Assembly: GCA_022701365.1 (NCBI GenBank)
Contig: JAKUHH010000216.1
Location: 372,001 to 436,000 of the forward strand
Source of the DNA: Mycocentrospora acerina
Lineage: Eukaryota; Ascomycota; Dothideomycetes; Pleosporales
DNA: 64,000 bases
Direction: 5' to 3'
Shown: positions 32,601 to 45,347 of the stretch, piece by piece
Layout of the letters: every line of letters starts with the position of its first letter
Position numbering within the stretch: the first letter of the stretch is position 1
Program-made: the position numbers and the translations under genes
Notes under the pieces: model-generated
What the model was told of the DNA's origin: nothing
Database searches by the model: none
The model's input: the letters and a program-made list of their open reading frames with translations, nothing else

Positions 32601-34510
32601 TTACTCGTCTTCGTCCCCTTCCCCTACGACATCCGACCTTCGATAGAGATCACGCTCGCGCTCCTTCGCGTTCGACACCGCGCCATCGGTCTCCCATTCA
32701 AGTTTCCACCTAAACCAAGTCCTGAAATCCCAGACTTGTCGATTGAGCAAGAAAAATGCCATTTCACGTCCAACGTGCAATGCCCACTTCGGATCACTCG
32801 GGGATATGTCGTCTCTGCCAAGTTCCGCCACAAATCGATCAAACTGCACACCCTTAACTGTCACAGGTGTGGTTCCCTGTGTGACCGCGGCGAACGTTTC
32901 CGTCCATTTACCATCATCGGAGATGGTGCAACGCACGTAGAAGCTCCATAGGTAAATAGTCGCAAGGTTGAGGAAGGTGCCCACAATCACTTCATTACCA
33001 TCCCTTCGGATCAACAGGCAATGCCCATCTCGCCGCCACTCAAAGACCTTTACTCTTGGATTCAAGAAATCTTGCAGACAGTTGGGGTTTGTCAGATATA
33101 GCACCGTTGCTACAGCATCGCATAGCCGTGGAAAAGCATTTTGCACGACACCATCTTTACTTTCAAGATATGCGTCTCGATCTACGATATGCATATGGCG
33201 AGCTGGACGAGATGCTGGAAGCGCCTTGCAGCATCCGGAAAAAAATTGCTGCATCACTTGGTCGTGCATGTCGTTCCCATATGGATTACCACTGCTTCTA
33301 TCTGCAAGCTCGTCCATTAAGTCATCGTACTCTTGCGCAGTAAGATTTGCGCTACAGACAGGGAAATCCAATGCTGTTCTTCCACCTGTGGTCACAACAA
33401 CTGGGGTTTCAAGCAACACTTTATTCGAAGGTTTACGACGCGTCGATACCGTCAAAAAATCACGCTTGAGCGTGAATTTCGTCGCGAGATGGTTTAGTCT
33501 TTCTTCAAGTCAGCATTCACATTATCGCAACTGAAAGCCATCACTTACGTGGCCTGTCCAGGCCAGTTTTCAAATTCATCATCGGTTGCATCCCATACAC
33601 CCTTATTTCCTTGCTTGGTCTCGTCATCCAATGTGTCATGCGCTGACCTGTCCCGCATTTCTGGTATCGAACTCAAAAGGGAATGGCGCGTCGAATTCCC
33701 CGGGTTGTCACGCATCATCGCGAAATGGTTAATACAAAGTGGTTTTTCTGAAGATAGTGTCAGATCTTCAAACTGCTTGAGCAGTTTTTCTTCGTTAAGC
33801 TTCATACTTGGGATTGGAAACTGGTCGGCTGTTTCATGTCGTGGTTGCCGGTTGTTGTTTTGGATGGCCTTCTGCGAAGAAGAATCTGGGAGCTGCACGG
33901 GGATGCAAGCAGAAGTGGACGGGTTAATACGAATCGTTAATTCCAGAGACATGGGTGCGTTTTTAGTTTGGTCAAAGTCGTCCTCATTTGTGTTCCACAG
34001 ATTTGGTGATGAAAACGGGGGCCTTGGCTGGATCTCGGCACCTTGTCGTCGTGAAGCGCTGATACAAAGCGATGGACTAGTCGGTGAATTGAAGGTATCA
34101 TGCTTACCGTATTGACATTCTTCGGGATAAGGATCAGGGGACGTAATAAGCTTCGCATCGTCCGAGATAACGTCGCTCTCCTCGCGCGCTTCGTGATCAT
34201 CTATAGTTAGTTTGGAAACATCATGCAAGGGTTGCGATAGATCGAAACTACTACAAATGACTGTATTTATTTGTAACGTTTTCATCAGCGAAACTGGCGA
34301 TGCGAATTCAAAGTCATCTGCCTCGAAAGGGTTGGACGACGAAAAAGGACTACTAGAGAAGATTTCTGCACCCTTTTGCCTTAAGGTACTAACGTAGGGG
34401 GGGAACACCCTATTATCGGTAGATTTTGGTTTGACTGGTGGCTGGGATTTCGATTTTGTAGAAATTGAGATGGGAAGCTCATATGTAGAAGGGATTCTCG
34501 TTGTATCCAT
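32601..34510 (-). CDS. Hypothetical protein, two exons
   Basis: Exons 33549-34510 and 32601-33498 are joined by a 50-base intron with a GTAAGT donor; only the acceptor at 33499-33500 keeps the frame, giving 619 residues. The N-terminal half (about 320 residues) is Ser/Pro/Asp-rich and looks disordered. It contains two similar stretches, PYVSTLRQKGAEIFSSSPF and ISASRRQGAEIQPRPPF, each followed by SSNP or SSPN, a possible degenerate internal repeat. The C-terminal half is better ordered, with Trp- and aromatic-rich segments (VKVFEWRRDGHCLLI, TIYLWSFYVRC, WDFRTWFRWKLEWE). I recognise no family. A folded C-terminal domain with a long disordered N-terminus is what can be seen. Confidence 0.65.
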
Positions 34511-35816
34511 CGTGAAAAGATAGACCAAAGCTAGTTGAATGATTACACAAGATTTGAATAATAGTCCAATGTTCAGCTAACTGAAAATGAATATGATAGA
34601 TTGAACGAGCAGTTGAATTTGGCAAAAGTAGTGAGAGCAGGTTGTCAGTGGATGGGTACAATTAAAGAAACCGATCATGTGCAGCACCCTCTCATTCTAC
34701 ATCCAGAACCCTGACCCTAAATTACTTCACAGGTCGGGTTGTCTTACAGTGAAAGACGGAAGAGTAGATCTCAAACGAAAATTCTAGATCCCCGTAGAAC
34801 CAGGTAGTGAACGACAAACTTTAACATGGATATTCACTTTCCCAAACATGCAATTATTTCACCTTATTACAAAATCTTTCATTCGAGATACTCAAAATAG
34901 GATTAGACTAACGCTTTCATTCACCTTTGGCTACTAAACTCGTAATTAAAGTAATCTGCATCACGGAAAGAACACACCGGTGGCAATTACACACAGTGAA
35001 AATTCCTTATCTCCCAATAAAAGTCTAACACGACTTGAAATCAGTCCACCGACTTTTTCATACAAACGCGCATTACATCGCGTCTTACCGTAGTGGCAAG
35101 ACAAGATCATTTGTACGTAAACTACTTGAATGAATAAATTATACAGATTAAGATGCCACAGAAGATAACAATTTCGTAACGTCTACCACATTCAACAAAT
35201 TTCCCATTCTCCGGCATAGACGGCGAACCAGCCACGCAAATTATCCACGCAGATATCTCAAGAGCTGAAAAGAGAGATATTTTGGAGAAGGTGTGAGAGT
35301 AGGCTACTGTAGAGCCTTAGTCAAGCGCAGTACTACTACATAACAGCATGGAAGTAGAGCCACGACAGCTTCCATTTCTCACTTTAGAATTGATCCGCCG
35401 CTATCTTTGTTAGCGGTACTGCTATCAATCAAGTCATTACGCTGGAAAAATGCGAAGAAGATGGCAATGGCATATGTAGAGCAAGATTCACAAGAATAAC
35501 AGATGACTCGAATCACACGAGGGAAAGCGAATAAAAATTGAACTCAAGACTTTTCATTCCAACTTCCGCAGCCCAACTAGAAGCCGAGTTACTCAATACC
35601 TGTGTGAAAAAAAACAAATAATACGCTCAAGGTGCCTATCTGGTACCATTGCTTGAGGCTCAACGGCCAAGTCTAGTATTGGAAATACATCGCATAACAG
35701 CAAAATACTCCCCAGGGATACCATGGACCATGAATCTCAGATGAAGAGCAAATTAAAGAAATTCATTCCATACATAATCAGCCAACTCCATCAGACCCTC
35801 TCTCTATCTGCTGTTC
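34511..35816. other. AT-rich intergenic region
   Basis: About 1.3 kb between two minus-strand genes. It has no frame above background and no RNA gene that I could find. Confidence 0.6.
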
Positions 35817-38726
35817 CTAGTCCCGCTTCTGCTGGAATGGATTATTCGAGTTATTGGCGGTGCTTGGGTCCCATTTCCTCTCACCCTCGTCGTCTTGCTC
35901 TTCCGTTTGAGGAACGCGAGGACGACTGTTTGAACGTGGTGGTGGGATCATATTCTGGTATCTGAAGTCCTCGACATGGCCTGTCGAAATTGAGGTTGGT
36001 GATCCTGGTGCAACCGAAGCCTGGTTTGGTGGTGGTACGTATTGACTCTGGCCGCCAAAGTTCGATGCCTGCGGTACTATCGGAAGAGGTAGTGGTGGCG
36101 GACGTGTCTGCTCAACTGATAGACGAGAGCCATAGGGGGAGAGCGTTGTTCCACCTTTTCTCCGTCCAACTGAGCTGGCCTGGCGCAATAAGCCACGGAC
36201 TTCGTCGAGATCAGGTCGCGTGTCGGTGCTGCGTCGTCCGATGGTACTAGCATCATCACGAGCACCCCAAGTATCATCGCGGACCGTGTCCACTCCTGGT
36301 CTACGGTTGTTGAGAGAGTTGATAGCGTAGTCCTCTCCGCCTCCAACGCCTACACCCAGGTAATCGGTGCCGGTTGATTTACCCTTGTCTTCGTCGCTAG
36401 CGCTGTTCAAGGGGTTCAATCGAGCGGCATCAGCACCTGCCTTGTACTTCGCATACGCGGCGACTGCCTCAGTTGGCGGAACAGCGACAGACCATGTTGG
36501 CTTGTCCTGCGATCCCAAAGCAGCGTCTGAGCCTCCTGGGCCATGGATCGGAACTTTACGGAGTGCTAGAACCAAAGCACACATGAATTTTGATCGTCGA
36601 GACGCGCGGAGAGACTCGTTAGACCAGTTGCTCTTGTGTCGAATCTCAACGTGGAGCTCAAGCTTGTTCATCTCCGCAATGCTGAAGACCTCAATCTCGA
36701 CATCCGGGTGGAAGTCGCGGCTGTTGACAGGATCCCGAACAAAGCTTATCATTTCCGCCTTGAGAAGGTTGATATCTTCAAACGAAGTATCGAATGCACA
36801 GAAGACAGAAATCTGCTCTCTCATAGACTTGCTTCGGGTGATATTCTCCACCCATAGATTGTTCATGACAATATTAGGAATCTGAACGGTCTTGCCGTTG
36901 GTAACACGCTTGAAGACTGTGTAGAGAAGGGCAATGTGTTCGACAGTGAGTTGCTCGCTGGTGATGTCGACACGGTCACCGATATCGTACGGGTGCTTAG
37001 CAAACAAAAAGATGCAGGAACCAAGAATCTCCTGGCAAGTTGTTGCAAAGACGAAAGAAAGCGAGAGAAGAGCGGTGGCAGACGTAGTGAGTGTGCCAAC
37101 AAAGCTGGGGCTGAGGAAGGCAACTGTACCAAATTAGCGACTAAAATATAACTACCAGAAGAAGTGAACGTACCAATAACGAAGATACAGACAATGAAGA
37201 CGATGGTGAAAAGCAGGCCGTCAAGAGCGTTGATGGCTTGATCAACATCGTGCATGCTCGTGTTGATGGACTTTCGCTGCCTGGCGTAATCGGTTACAGT
37301 TAGGATCATCTCATCAAGACTGATGTCGCCGTTTCCATCACGGTCGAGCGAAGCGAAGCATTCTTCTGCCTCCTCTTGACGCCCGGAACCCATGACTTCA
37401 ACTAGATCCTCTTGGTACAATTCGTTCTTGCCTTCAACGACGAAGGACATCCAGATACGCCTGGCCAGAGCCTCAGACGACTTGTTCCTCTCCAGGGCAG
37501 TCAGGACAATGGAGTGGGCGGAGGTCGGATCGAACACCTTCTTGCCAGCCATTTCCGAGGCAATTGTGCCAAACACAGAAGTGACCTTGTCGCCAATACG
37601 CCCGACATCACGACCGACTTCACGAACGAGGCGCATGGGCGTACTGCTGCCAGAACGGCCGTGTTTGGCGCCTTTTTTGGTCCCGAGTCCCAAGTCAAGA
37701 ATCGTGTCCTGGATGGTATAGTCCTCTTCGGCAAATTCATTACAATACGCGGGAAACAAAGCCCTCGAAGTATCGTACAAGACACCAAGCAGGTAGATGT
37801 TTCGCTTTGATTCCTTGATCTTGTCATCAAACTGCTTCCTGTGGTAGCTGATGCTTATCAACTGGATCAACACACGCTCAGCGAGGATGATGACGGTACA
37901 AATTAGAAGCGCGAGCAAAACCGATTGGACTTTAGCGATCCATCCTGGTGGGTTATCCTTTCGGGATGTGATAGGTCTGACAAGCTGAGACAAGATTAGC
38001 AATACTCTACGCTTAGGATGCGAGTACATACTGGAGGGAAAGTGGCTTGATTGACAATCATCCAGAAAACAAAAGAAACAGGCTGTTCAACAGCTCTCAA
38101 GAGCAGTGCATACTTGCGGACACCAGGGCTAACAACGCCGATGAGAAACTCGAAAATGGTGGGCAAGAAATGAGCAACGACCTTCATCACCCAGAAACTC
38201 AGCCAAACTAGCGTGTTGTCAGCACCAAGAGATTGGAATTAAGAGAACTAGACTTACTGATTTCAATCCAAATCCAAAACTTTCTCTGATCTGCGCCACT
38301 AATCGAACCTGTGATGGTTCGAGTCTGCGACAGGATAATCGGGATAGCGAGCAGAAGAGCAACGGGCGTGACATAGACTATGTAGCGCGTGATAAGACTG
38401 TAGTTCAGGATCTTCGTGTAGATTCTTCCCATGCGATTAAGCGCCGTCTTCTCTGTGTCGGCGCGAGGGGGAGGCAGCGGAGCGCCCGTTTGCGAATCAA
38501 CTTTCACCATCTGCCTGCGACCTCTGTGGGACCGGCCATGGAACAATCCGCCCTTCTCCTTCTCGCCCTGGGGAGAAGTCGGTGAGGGTGTGTGGCTAAC
38601 CACAGTCTGCAGCGGGATGTCGCCTGGTCGGTTCTCCATTTCGTCGCGCACACCTGGGAGCGGTTGGAAGCCGTGGTTGGATAGTCGAAAGGACCTCTGA
38701 GAGGGTGATCGGAGGGGATTCGACAT
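35817..38726 (-). CDS. MscS-type mechanosensitive channel with EF-hand
   Basis: Four exons are inferred: 38258-38726, 38032-38207, 37174-37984 and 35817-37123, closing to 920 residues. The family resembles S. pombe Msy1/Msy2, ER and cell-surface channels that control calcium after hypo-osmotic shock. The N-terminal 100 residues are disordered. Hydrophobic segments follow at about 115-140, 155-215 and 235-265. A single EF-hand, DRDGNGDISLDE, lies at 429-440 just before the last membrane segments and the pore helix (FLSPSFVGTLTTSATALL). The MscS beta domain is seen in FAKHPYDIGDRV and TVQIPNIVM. The C-terminal 200 residues are Pro/Ser-rich and disordered. Each junction keeps the membrane or pore sequence continuous. 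Calcium gating is inferred from the EF-hand. Confidence 0.92.
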
Positions 38727-41028
38727 GTAGTGAGAAATCTAAAGTGTGCGAATGAAATTGCACTACCGCTGCTAAAATGCGCAAGCGAGTGAAGTGTCGA
38801 GTGAAGTCTAAAACCGCTGGCGGTTTGGAATAGTTGAGAAAAGCTGAGGAATATGCGTCGAGCACTGTATATTTCGAGATTGCAAGGGTTGATTGTACTG
38901 AGGAAAGACGTATGACAACGACAATTGAACGAAGGCCTGCCGTCGAGTTCCTGTCTAAGCAAAGAGACAAGTAAGGAGACAGTGAAAAACGAGTGTCCAG
39001 CTCTTGGACACACGACAGAAAAACACACAGGGAGGAGAGTTGAAGATTGCAGAAAATCTAGCCAGGGAGGGAGTCCTTGTTCAAAAAGGTCGCATGCGTC
39101 AGCGGTCCATGCAGGAACAAGCCGTGGCGTAGGGATTATCCGCCTGAAACCACGCTAAATATTCGCCACGGGCAAATCAAGAGCAATTCCTCCCGCCGCC
39201 GCGTATCATAGCCAAAATTCACTACTGCGCCAAACCGTTGGTATGTCAATCGGCATTCGCGTGCCGTTTCAACAGCCTCCGGGAACTGACGGGCAGTGGA
39301 AATTAGACGTTAGAGTAGTAGGAGGTTGTTTTCAACGTATACAGGGTCCTTACACACATGGAAACACATACATACACACATCCACAACGCAACGCCCCTG
39401 ATTCTGCAAGCACAACCCCTTCACGAACCCCCCAAAAACCCTGCCGATGATCCGATCTGGCCATATACCCACTTATCGATAAGCTTTTTCACAGAGGACT
39501 TCATGTTGGGACTTGCTTCTGCACTGTGGAGATTGGATCTGTCGCAGCTCCATAAAAGTCCTCCACAGGCGATGCGAGATCGCTACGCCGACACAAGACG
39601 CCGAACGGGCTCTCGGCAGCTAAGCGTTCATAAATCACTTGGGTCAATAAACCCTCTCTACGTTGTCTGAAACGAGCACCTGTGATCCGAGGCAGCGAAC
39701 AACCTAGAAGAGGTCACTACTCGGTGATTGCATGGCCACCTTGTTGCGACCAAATCGAATTTTCGTCCGTATGCAGCATCAAAGTCGCGTGAAAAGACGT
39801 CTTCCGAACAAACACGGCGCACTAGCTAACTAGACGCTTACCGATTCCTTGCCAGCTACCGGATGGCAAAGCTTTCGACATTCTCGCGCATCGCCAAAAG
39901 TTCCGAGCATAAAAGTACGGGGCACCGCATACGTAATCCCACCTTGTTGGGGCGAACGCCATCCATAAGCGGAAAAAGCTCGTCTCACCCAGTGTCCACT
40001 TCAAAGTGAAGCTCCCAGCACAACTTTGGTTAAACACTATTTCCATCTGCAAACTGGCAATCAATGAAATCATGGCGTGCTTCGCTACTTCCGTCGGATT
40101 TTGCCTCCAAGTTGGGCGGTGCACAACATTATGATGTGATACTATATCGAGGCCGTCGATCACCCCCGCGACAGACACTCTAAGAATAGACGCCGTCTAA
40201 AAGACTTTTCCATCGTACATACACCAGCGTATCCACAAACTGCGGATGCGATCGAGAATAATACATAGCGATGTTCCATCGCTAAGGAGCCCTAGGTTCT
40301 GCCGAGGCTAGCTCGAGAGTACATAGGCTTGAAGACGACGTCATTATATGCGCTTGAGAATATGTCTGCACCTGCGCGTCAAAATGTCCCTTGTGGCGGA
40401 CCCAAGGGAGTAGGAATCCGTCGTGCATGATGGCCAGTTTTGTTCACCAATCTGCCCACGAGGTGTCAGCTCCAAAGAGCACACTAAGCCTGATTGTCGA
40501 CTACTTTGAGACAGATATCGACCCCGGTGTGGATGTTACGGAAGGCGGCCACGAACCCCTCTCTTGTAGGACATCCACTACCAATTGACAAAAAATCCAT
40601 GAGTCGCATAATGATTGCGTCCGTTACTTTGGCAATGCATGTTCTCCATTTCTTCTCACTCAATCTATATCCTCTTCGCAATGCGTCCATCTCATCTTCT
40701 TGTTCCATTTCGTCAAACCTAGCCATACCTCCGACCGCAAGAACACCCTTGCCATGACTGTGCACCCCACAGAGCCCTACCGGCTTGAAAACCCAGCCCA
40801 GTGAACAGCAAATTGAAAGAGACAAAAAAATGATAGATACAAAGGAAAGTAAAAAACGACAAAGCCAGTTCGGCGGTAATGATAGCCGGAAGAAGGCCTC
40901 TCCTAATGATAATAAAAACAAGCAATCACATGCCTAACCAGACGCCTCAGTCAACACCAAGCCCCAAGAGATGCAAATATATGTGAAAAGGAAAGAGCAA
41001 GAAAATACTGTCCTTGGGTGAAGGGTCC
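38727..41028. other. Long intergenic region
   Basis: About 2.3 kb. The left end is the 5' flank of the channel gene. Frames of 114-145 codons at 39326-39670 (plus), 39822-40178 (minus) and 40484-40921 (minus) show no domain. The last starts with a hydrophobic stretch and could be part of a small unknown gene, but I cannot support it. Confidence 0.5.
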
Positions 41029-43820
41029 TCACTGTGTAGCTTGGTGATTCACATGGCTCATCGCACTGACGTCCCCAATATGTTTGTGATCAAATGAATG
41101 GTTGTCGGAGACGAGTTCAACGCGAGGTACGGATGTGATCTCGTCATCGCCGTGACTCCTACGTGACTCCTTGGACTCGAGCATGCTGTCGGCTGGCTTG
41201 ATAGTCAGGACACTCGCGTCTAGGGCTTGCGAGGTTTCTGGGCCAGATTTGGTGAATTCTTCAGCGTCGCGTCTAGTCGTGCCAACGCCTCCAGGAGACT
41301 GACTGTCATGGAGTCTGGTGTGTAGTCCATTGCTGAGTCTCTCGAAAGACGCTGGAGAACTAACGTTAGCAGGAGTTTCCTTTCTAATAGCTGATTCAGC
41401 CTCAGGAACATGCTCAATATGCTGAGCACCATTTTGGTTCTTGTCGTCATCACTGTGTGTAATTGCGTCTGTAAGGCTTTGGAAGTTGAACATGGGCTCG
41501 GTCCCAGGTGTGTCCTGTGCAGGAGTCTCGTTCTGACTCAAGCTTACCCCTGAAGCATTAGGAGACGCTTCATTGTCCTGTCCTGACAGGAAATTGATGT
41601 GGCCATCTCGGCTATGTCGGCGAGAGGAATCGTTTTCCGAATCGGCAAATGATGAGTTGGAGGACGATGGGTTGGAAAGTCGGCCCAGCACGGAGCGATG
41701 TGATGACTGCTCGATATCGAGAGCGTTGCTAGGCATCAGACTACCCGAACCAGACGTTTCTCGCTGGATCTGTGCGCGACTAGACTCAAGATGCTTTTGT
41801 GAATCATCTCTCGATATCGAGGCATTGAGAAGTGAGGAAGATTCGCTTGAAGGGTGGAAGCCCCCGGATCGGTCAACTGCTTTGCCTTTGTTTGCCATAG
41901 AAGAGCTGCCCGCGCCCGAGTCGTCATTTCCACCAACACTTATGGGGTGAAACCCGCTCCCGATGCTCCTCTGAGCTTTAGCTACCTTCTTTAGCTCCTT
42001 TGCCTTCTTCTTCCCTTCCTTTTTTGCTTCTCTGGCGGCATCTCTCTCTCCTCTTCGTTTACGTTCCTCTTCAGCTGCCAGACTGAGGCGGATGGCTTCC
42101 ATCATCATCAAATCTTCTAGTTCATCGACCCTGTTACCTGTTCGCGAGCTATGGCGCCCAGGGAACAAGTCGTGCAAACCTTCATTGTTTCGTGCGGAAG
42201 ATGCTTCCACATCTCCTCGCGGCGTTCCTTGTCCACTGCTACCAGCGCTCTCACTTCCAAACATCTGTCGCCTTCGTCCTCCCAGACGGAACCCTCGACC
42301 CTCTTGCTGTTGAAGAACGCCTTGCATGTAGGCAGCAGTGTGCAGAGCCGTCGCGGCTGCAGATCTGCGCATCGCAAGAGATTTTGCATCTGCCAGCTTC
42401 TTCGCCCAGTCAGGTCGTACCAGGTCCGTTGTGATGACCGACTTGTCTGTCACAGCTAGCGATTCCGCTCTCCTTCGCCCGTGAGGTGGGGCCCCAGGCG
42501 AGCCTGGTGACATGGACGGCGACATCGTTGGGGTTGCGCTTCCGCCCGAATGCTGAGCCTGGCCTACGTAGGCCAACCCTCGCCTGAAAGACGGGGCTTC
42601 GTATGTAACACCAAATTCCGGCTGTTTGCAAAACGGGCATGTAGCAGGCTCCGAGACTAGCTGGATCTCGTCCTGAGGCTCGGCTGGTGTTGGACTCCCC
42701 GTATCTCCATGGTGCTCAGGCACGTGAGGATCCGGTCTCTTGAGCTGCACGAAGCACTCGGAACAAATGTATTGGTCGCAACAACGAGTCTTGTTGAGAT
42801 AAGGCGGATAGTACAGACAGCAGATGGGACACTCCACAGCATTCTTATAGAGGAAGGCCTCGGCTCGCTGGCCATTCACATAAGGGTCCCTGGGAAGCTG
42901 CACTTCTTGCGGCATTATATCCGTCTGTGAGGCATTGCGCGAGCCGCTGGCAAGGGAAGCAAGCGTCTTCGCCCGGCTGCGGAAGAACGGGGACGATGAT
43001 GAGGCGTTGCTTACGGGGGAGACGGGCGGGGGGAGGGAGAAGGCAGGGTGCATAGGCGACAGAGATGCGGAGCGGTCCGAGTTCTGCGACATGGAGCGCG
43101 AGCCCATGGGAACCGTGAGATTATTGATATTCGAATCAGACGAGCGGGGATTCCAAGCCGGACTGAGACGGCTGCTGGGCTGGGACTGAGGCTGTTGAGG
43201 TAGCCGAGGTGGCTCTTCTGGAGGGATCTCATCAGGTGCAGGCAGCGGGCGACCATTGACCACAGCGACGAGCTGGTGTTCGGTCCATGTCTCGGAGTGG
43301 TCGTCAAGACCTTTCCAGAAAGGAGCAAGGCGCCGCTCAATCTAATTCGCGTCAGAAACAGTCGTAGATGATGAAATTAATTCCGCAAGTCCCCAGCAAC
43401 GCGTACCTGTAGTTGCCGCACGACGGGCTTGCTAAAGTCCTCTGGCCCTGTATACGTGCCCAACGTAACCAGGAACCCGCCATCTACGCCTTCCTCGCGC
43501 AGACTCCGCTCCCGTTCCTGGGCCCTCAGCACTCTCTCTTTTTCTAATCTGCGGGCCTCGCGCTCAGCCTTGGTCTCCCGCCGCGGCTCCAGGGCGGGGT
43601 CGCGCGGTTCAGCAGCCGTTGTTCCACCCAGACCTAGGAAGGACAGGTCGTGCCTGCTGCCTCGCCCACTCCGTGTTGCGTACATGCCACTGCCTGCCCT
43701 CTCATTCGACGGCCCGGCAGAGGCAGATGTTGTGGGTGAGGTGGGATTGTTGTGGGCACTTGAGCGGCGGATGTGGCCCCCCGCGGAAGGGCGCGCTTCC
43801 TTTGCCTGCGCATTGCCCAT
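41029..43820 (-). CDS. SIP5: Sip5-like RING-type zinc finger protein
   Basis: Exons 43407-43820 and 41029-43341, separated by a 65-base intron, join in phase 0 to give 908 residues. Yeast Sip5 interacts with the Snf1 kinase and the Reg1/Glc7 phosphatase and is linked to the glucose response. The N-terminus begins MGNAQAKE, a good N-myristoylation-type start. It continues with the TKAEREARRLEKERV helix and GGFLVTLGTYTGPEDFSKPVVRQLQIERRLAPFWKG across the junction, a family hallmark. A RING-like finger follows at about 300-390 (CPICCLYYPP, CCDQYICSECF, CPFCKQPEFGVTY). The long C-terminus is disordered with a Lys-rich segment (KKAKELKKVAK) and an acidic helix (DLMMMEAIRLSLAAEEE) that resembles a ubiquitin-interacting motif. 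Metabolic role is inferred from yeast. Confidence 0.9.
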
Positions 43821-45347
43821 GGTGACAGATGGGCGCGTGGGACAGGCCGGTGAGGTAGGAGTGTGAATCGGGCAGCGGGACGCGCCGGCGTAGTTGTAGC
43901 AACGGACGTGTCGTCGAGGCCCAAGTGGAGAATGTGGGCGGCGAGCGGAAGGCGGTTATCGCGCAAGGCTCAGCGAGCGAACAGTGGTCAGATGCGTTGA
44001 TGGTGGCAGTAGTGGTGGCAGTGGCGTTGGCAAAGATAATGGTCGTGGTGTGGAGGGCAGATAGCAGAGGTGTCACAAGGGCATGCTACTACTATCATGC
44101 AGCCCGGCGAAGCCTGTCAAACAGTCGCTCTTTCTTCCTGGTCCGCGTCGTCAAAGCACACACGCCGTCTTCATTGGCGAGTCGCCGGCTGGCAACACAC
44201 GCGCGTGGGCTGGGGCGGAAGGGAGGGTGTTGGTGGACGGGGCAGGGGGGAGAGAAGGACGGCTGCGTTGGGAGGAACAGCTTGCTGGATGATGTCGTTC
44301 GCTTCCAAGGCAAGGTTGGCGAGCATTTGCCGATCAGAAACGGATGGCGTAGATAGCTGCTGTTAGGCCCGAATAATGCGTGGGGAACGTCAACGTCGGC
44401 ACATGCCAGCTCCTCACCACGACATTCTATTGCGGCCAGCGTCGTCGTAGTCGTCGACAGTCAGCCAGAGCACGGGACAAGGAGACGCAGCCGCCTGCGA
44501 GGTGCAGCTTACGCTTATGCGTAGGGTTTGAAGCTTGTCGTGCTTGGGTAAGCCGCCCCATCGTAGCTGCTCAGCAGGGTCTGGTCAACAACACCCGCAC
44601 ACACATGCACACACATGCACACACTCTCTCCCCCCGTTGCATCACCGTGGCCCGTCAATCTTAGCTCCATTGTCGCTTTTCTCCTTCAATCTGTCCAAAG
44701 ACGCTCCATTGTCACGCCAAGGGGGGCCATGTTGGACGACACGCGGCGATAACCTTGGAAACCACTACCCCACTTTGACGCGGGGTGAGTGAGTGATTAA
44801 TGGCTTGACAGCTGCTGGTTCCGAGAACCGACGTCTTTTCATTCCTGCTCAAACCGTAGCTCTGAGATCAGCACTACTTTCATCTCTGGCGCCCCAGACA
44901 TCTTTTCCAGACATGGCTTTAGCAAATAGTGCCGCCGAGGTACTACAGCAGCTAGTTGTAGTTCCAGTGTCCGTGCGGAGTTCTCCATGACCTCGAGAAT
45001 CCAGTCAATCAGCGTAAGTTTGCCGGGCTGCAGTCTTGCAGTTGACTCACCACCTGAATGTTGATCTTCTTGCCACCATATCGGCCACGACACTTTGGGC
45101 ATGCGTGCGCCAGTCAGGAAGCGTGCCTGAACTCGCGCCGTGGCAGTGGCGATCTGTCAAACCTCAACCTCAACCCTCTAAAGTACCACCCGAGGCTTGT
45201 CTCACAATACCAAAGTAGAACTCTTAACCTCTGTCTCTTTTTATCGCAGAACATCTCAAACTACATGGATTCGCTCTATTCTCATTTTATACCGTTGCAC
45301 ACCCTATTGTCCATTAATTTCCCTGTGCGCCTCTTTGTCCAGACATC
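43821..45347. other. Divergent intergenic region
   Basis: About 1.5 kb between the Sip5 and hydrolase starts. It includes a short (ACACATGC)n run at 44597-44624. No gene is supported. Confidence 0.55.

Noticed and set aside
39822..40178. 118-codon frame, minus strand
   Set aside because: No homology motif and no clear gene context.
40484..40921. 145-codon frame with a hydrophobic N-terminus, minus strand
   Set aside because: It has no recognisable family and no good splice partners. It stays possible, but I cannot support it.
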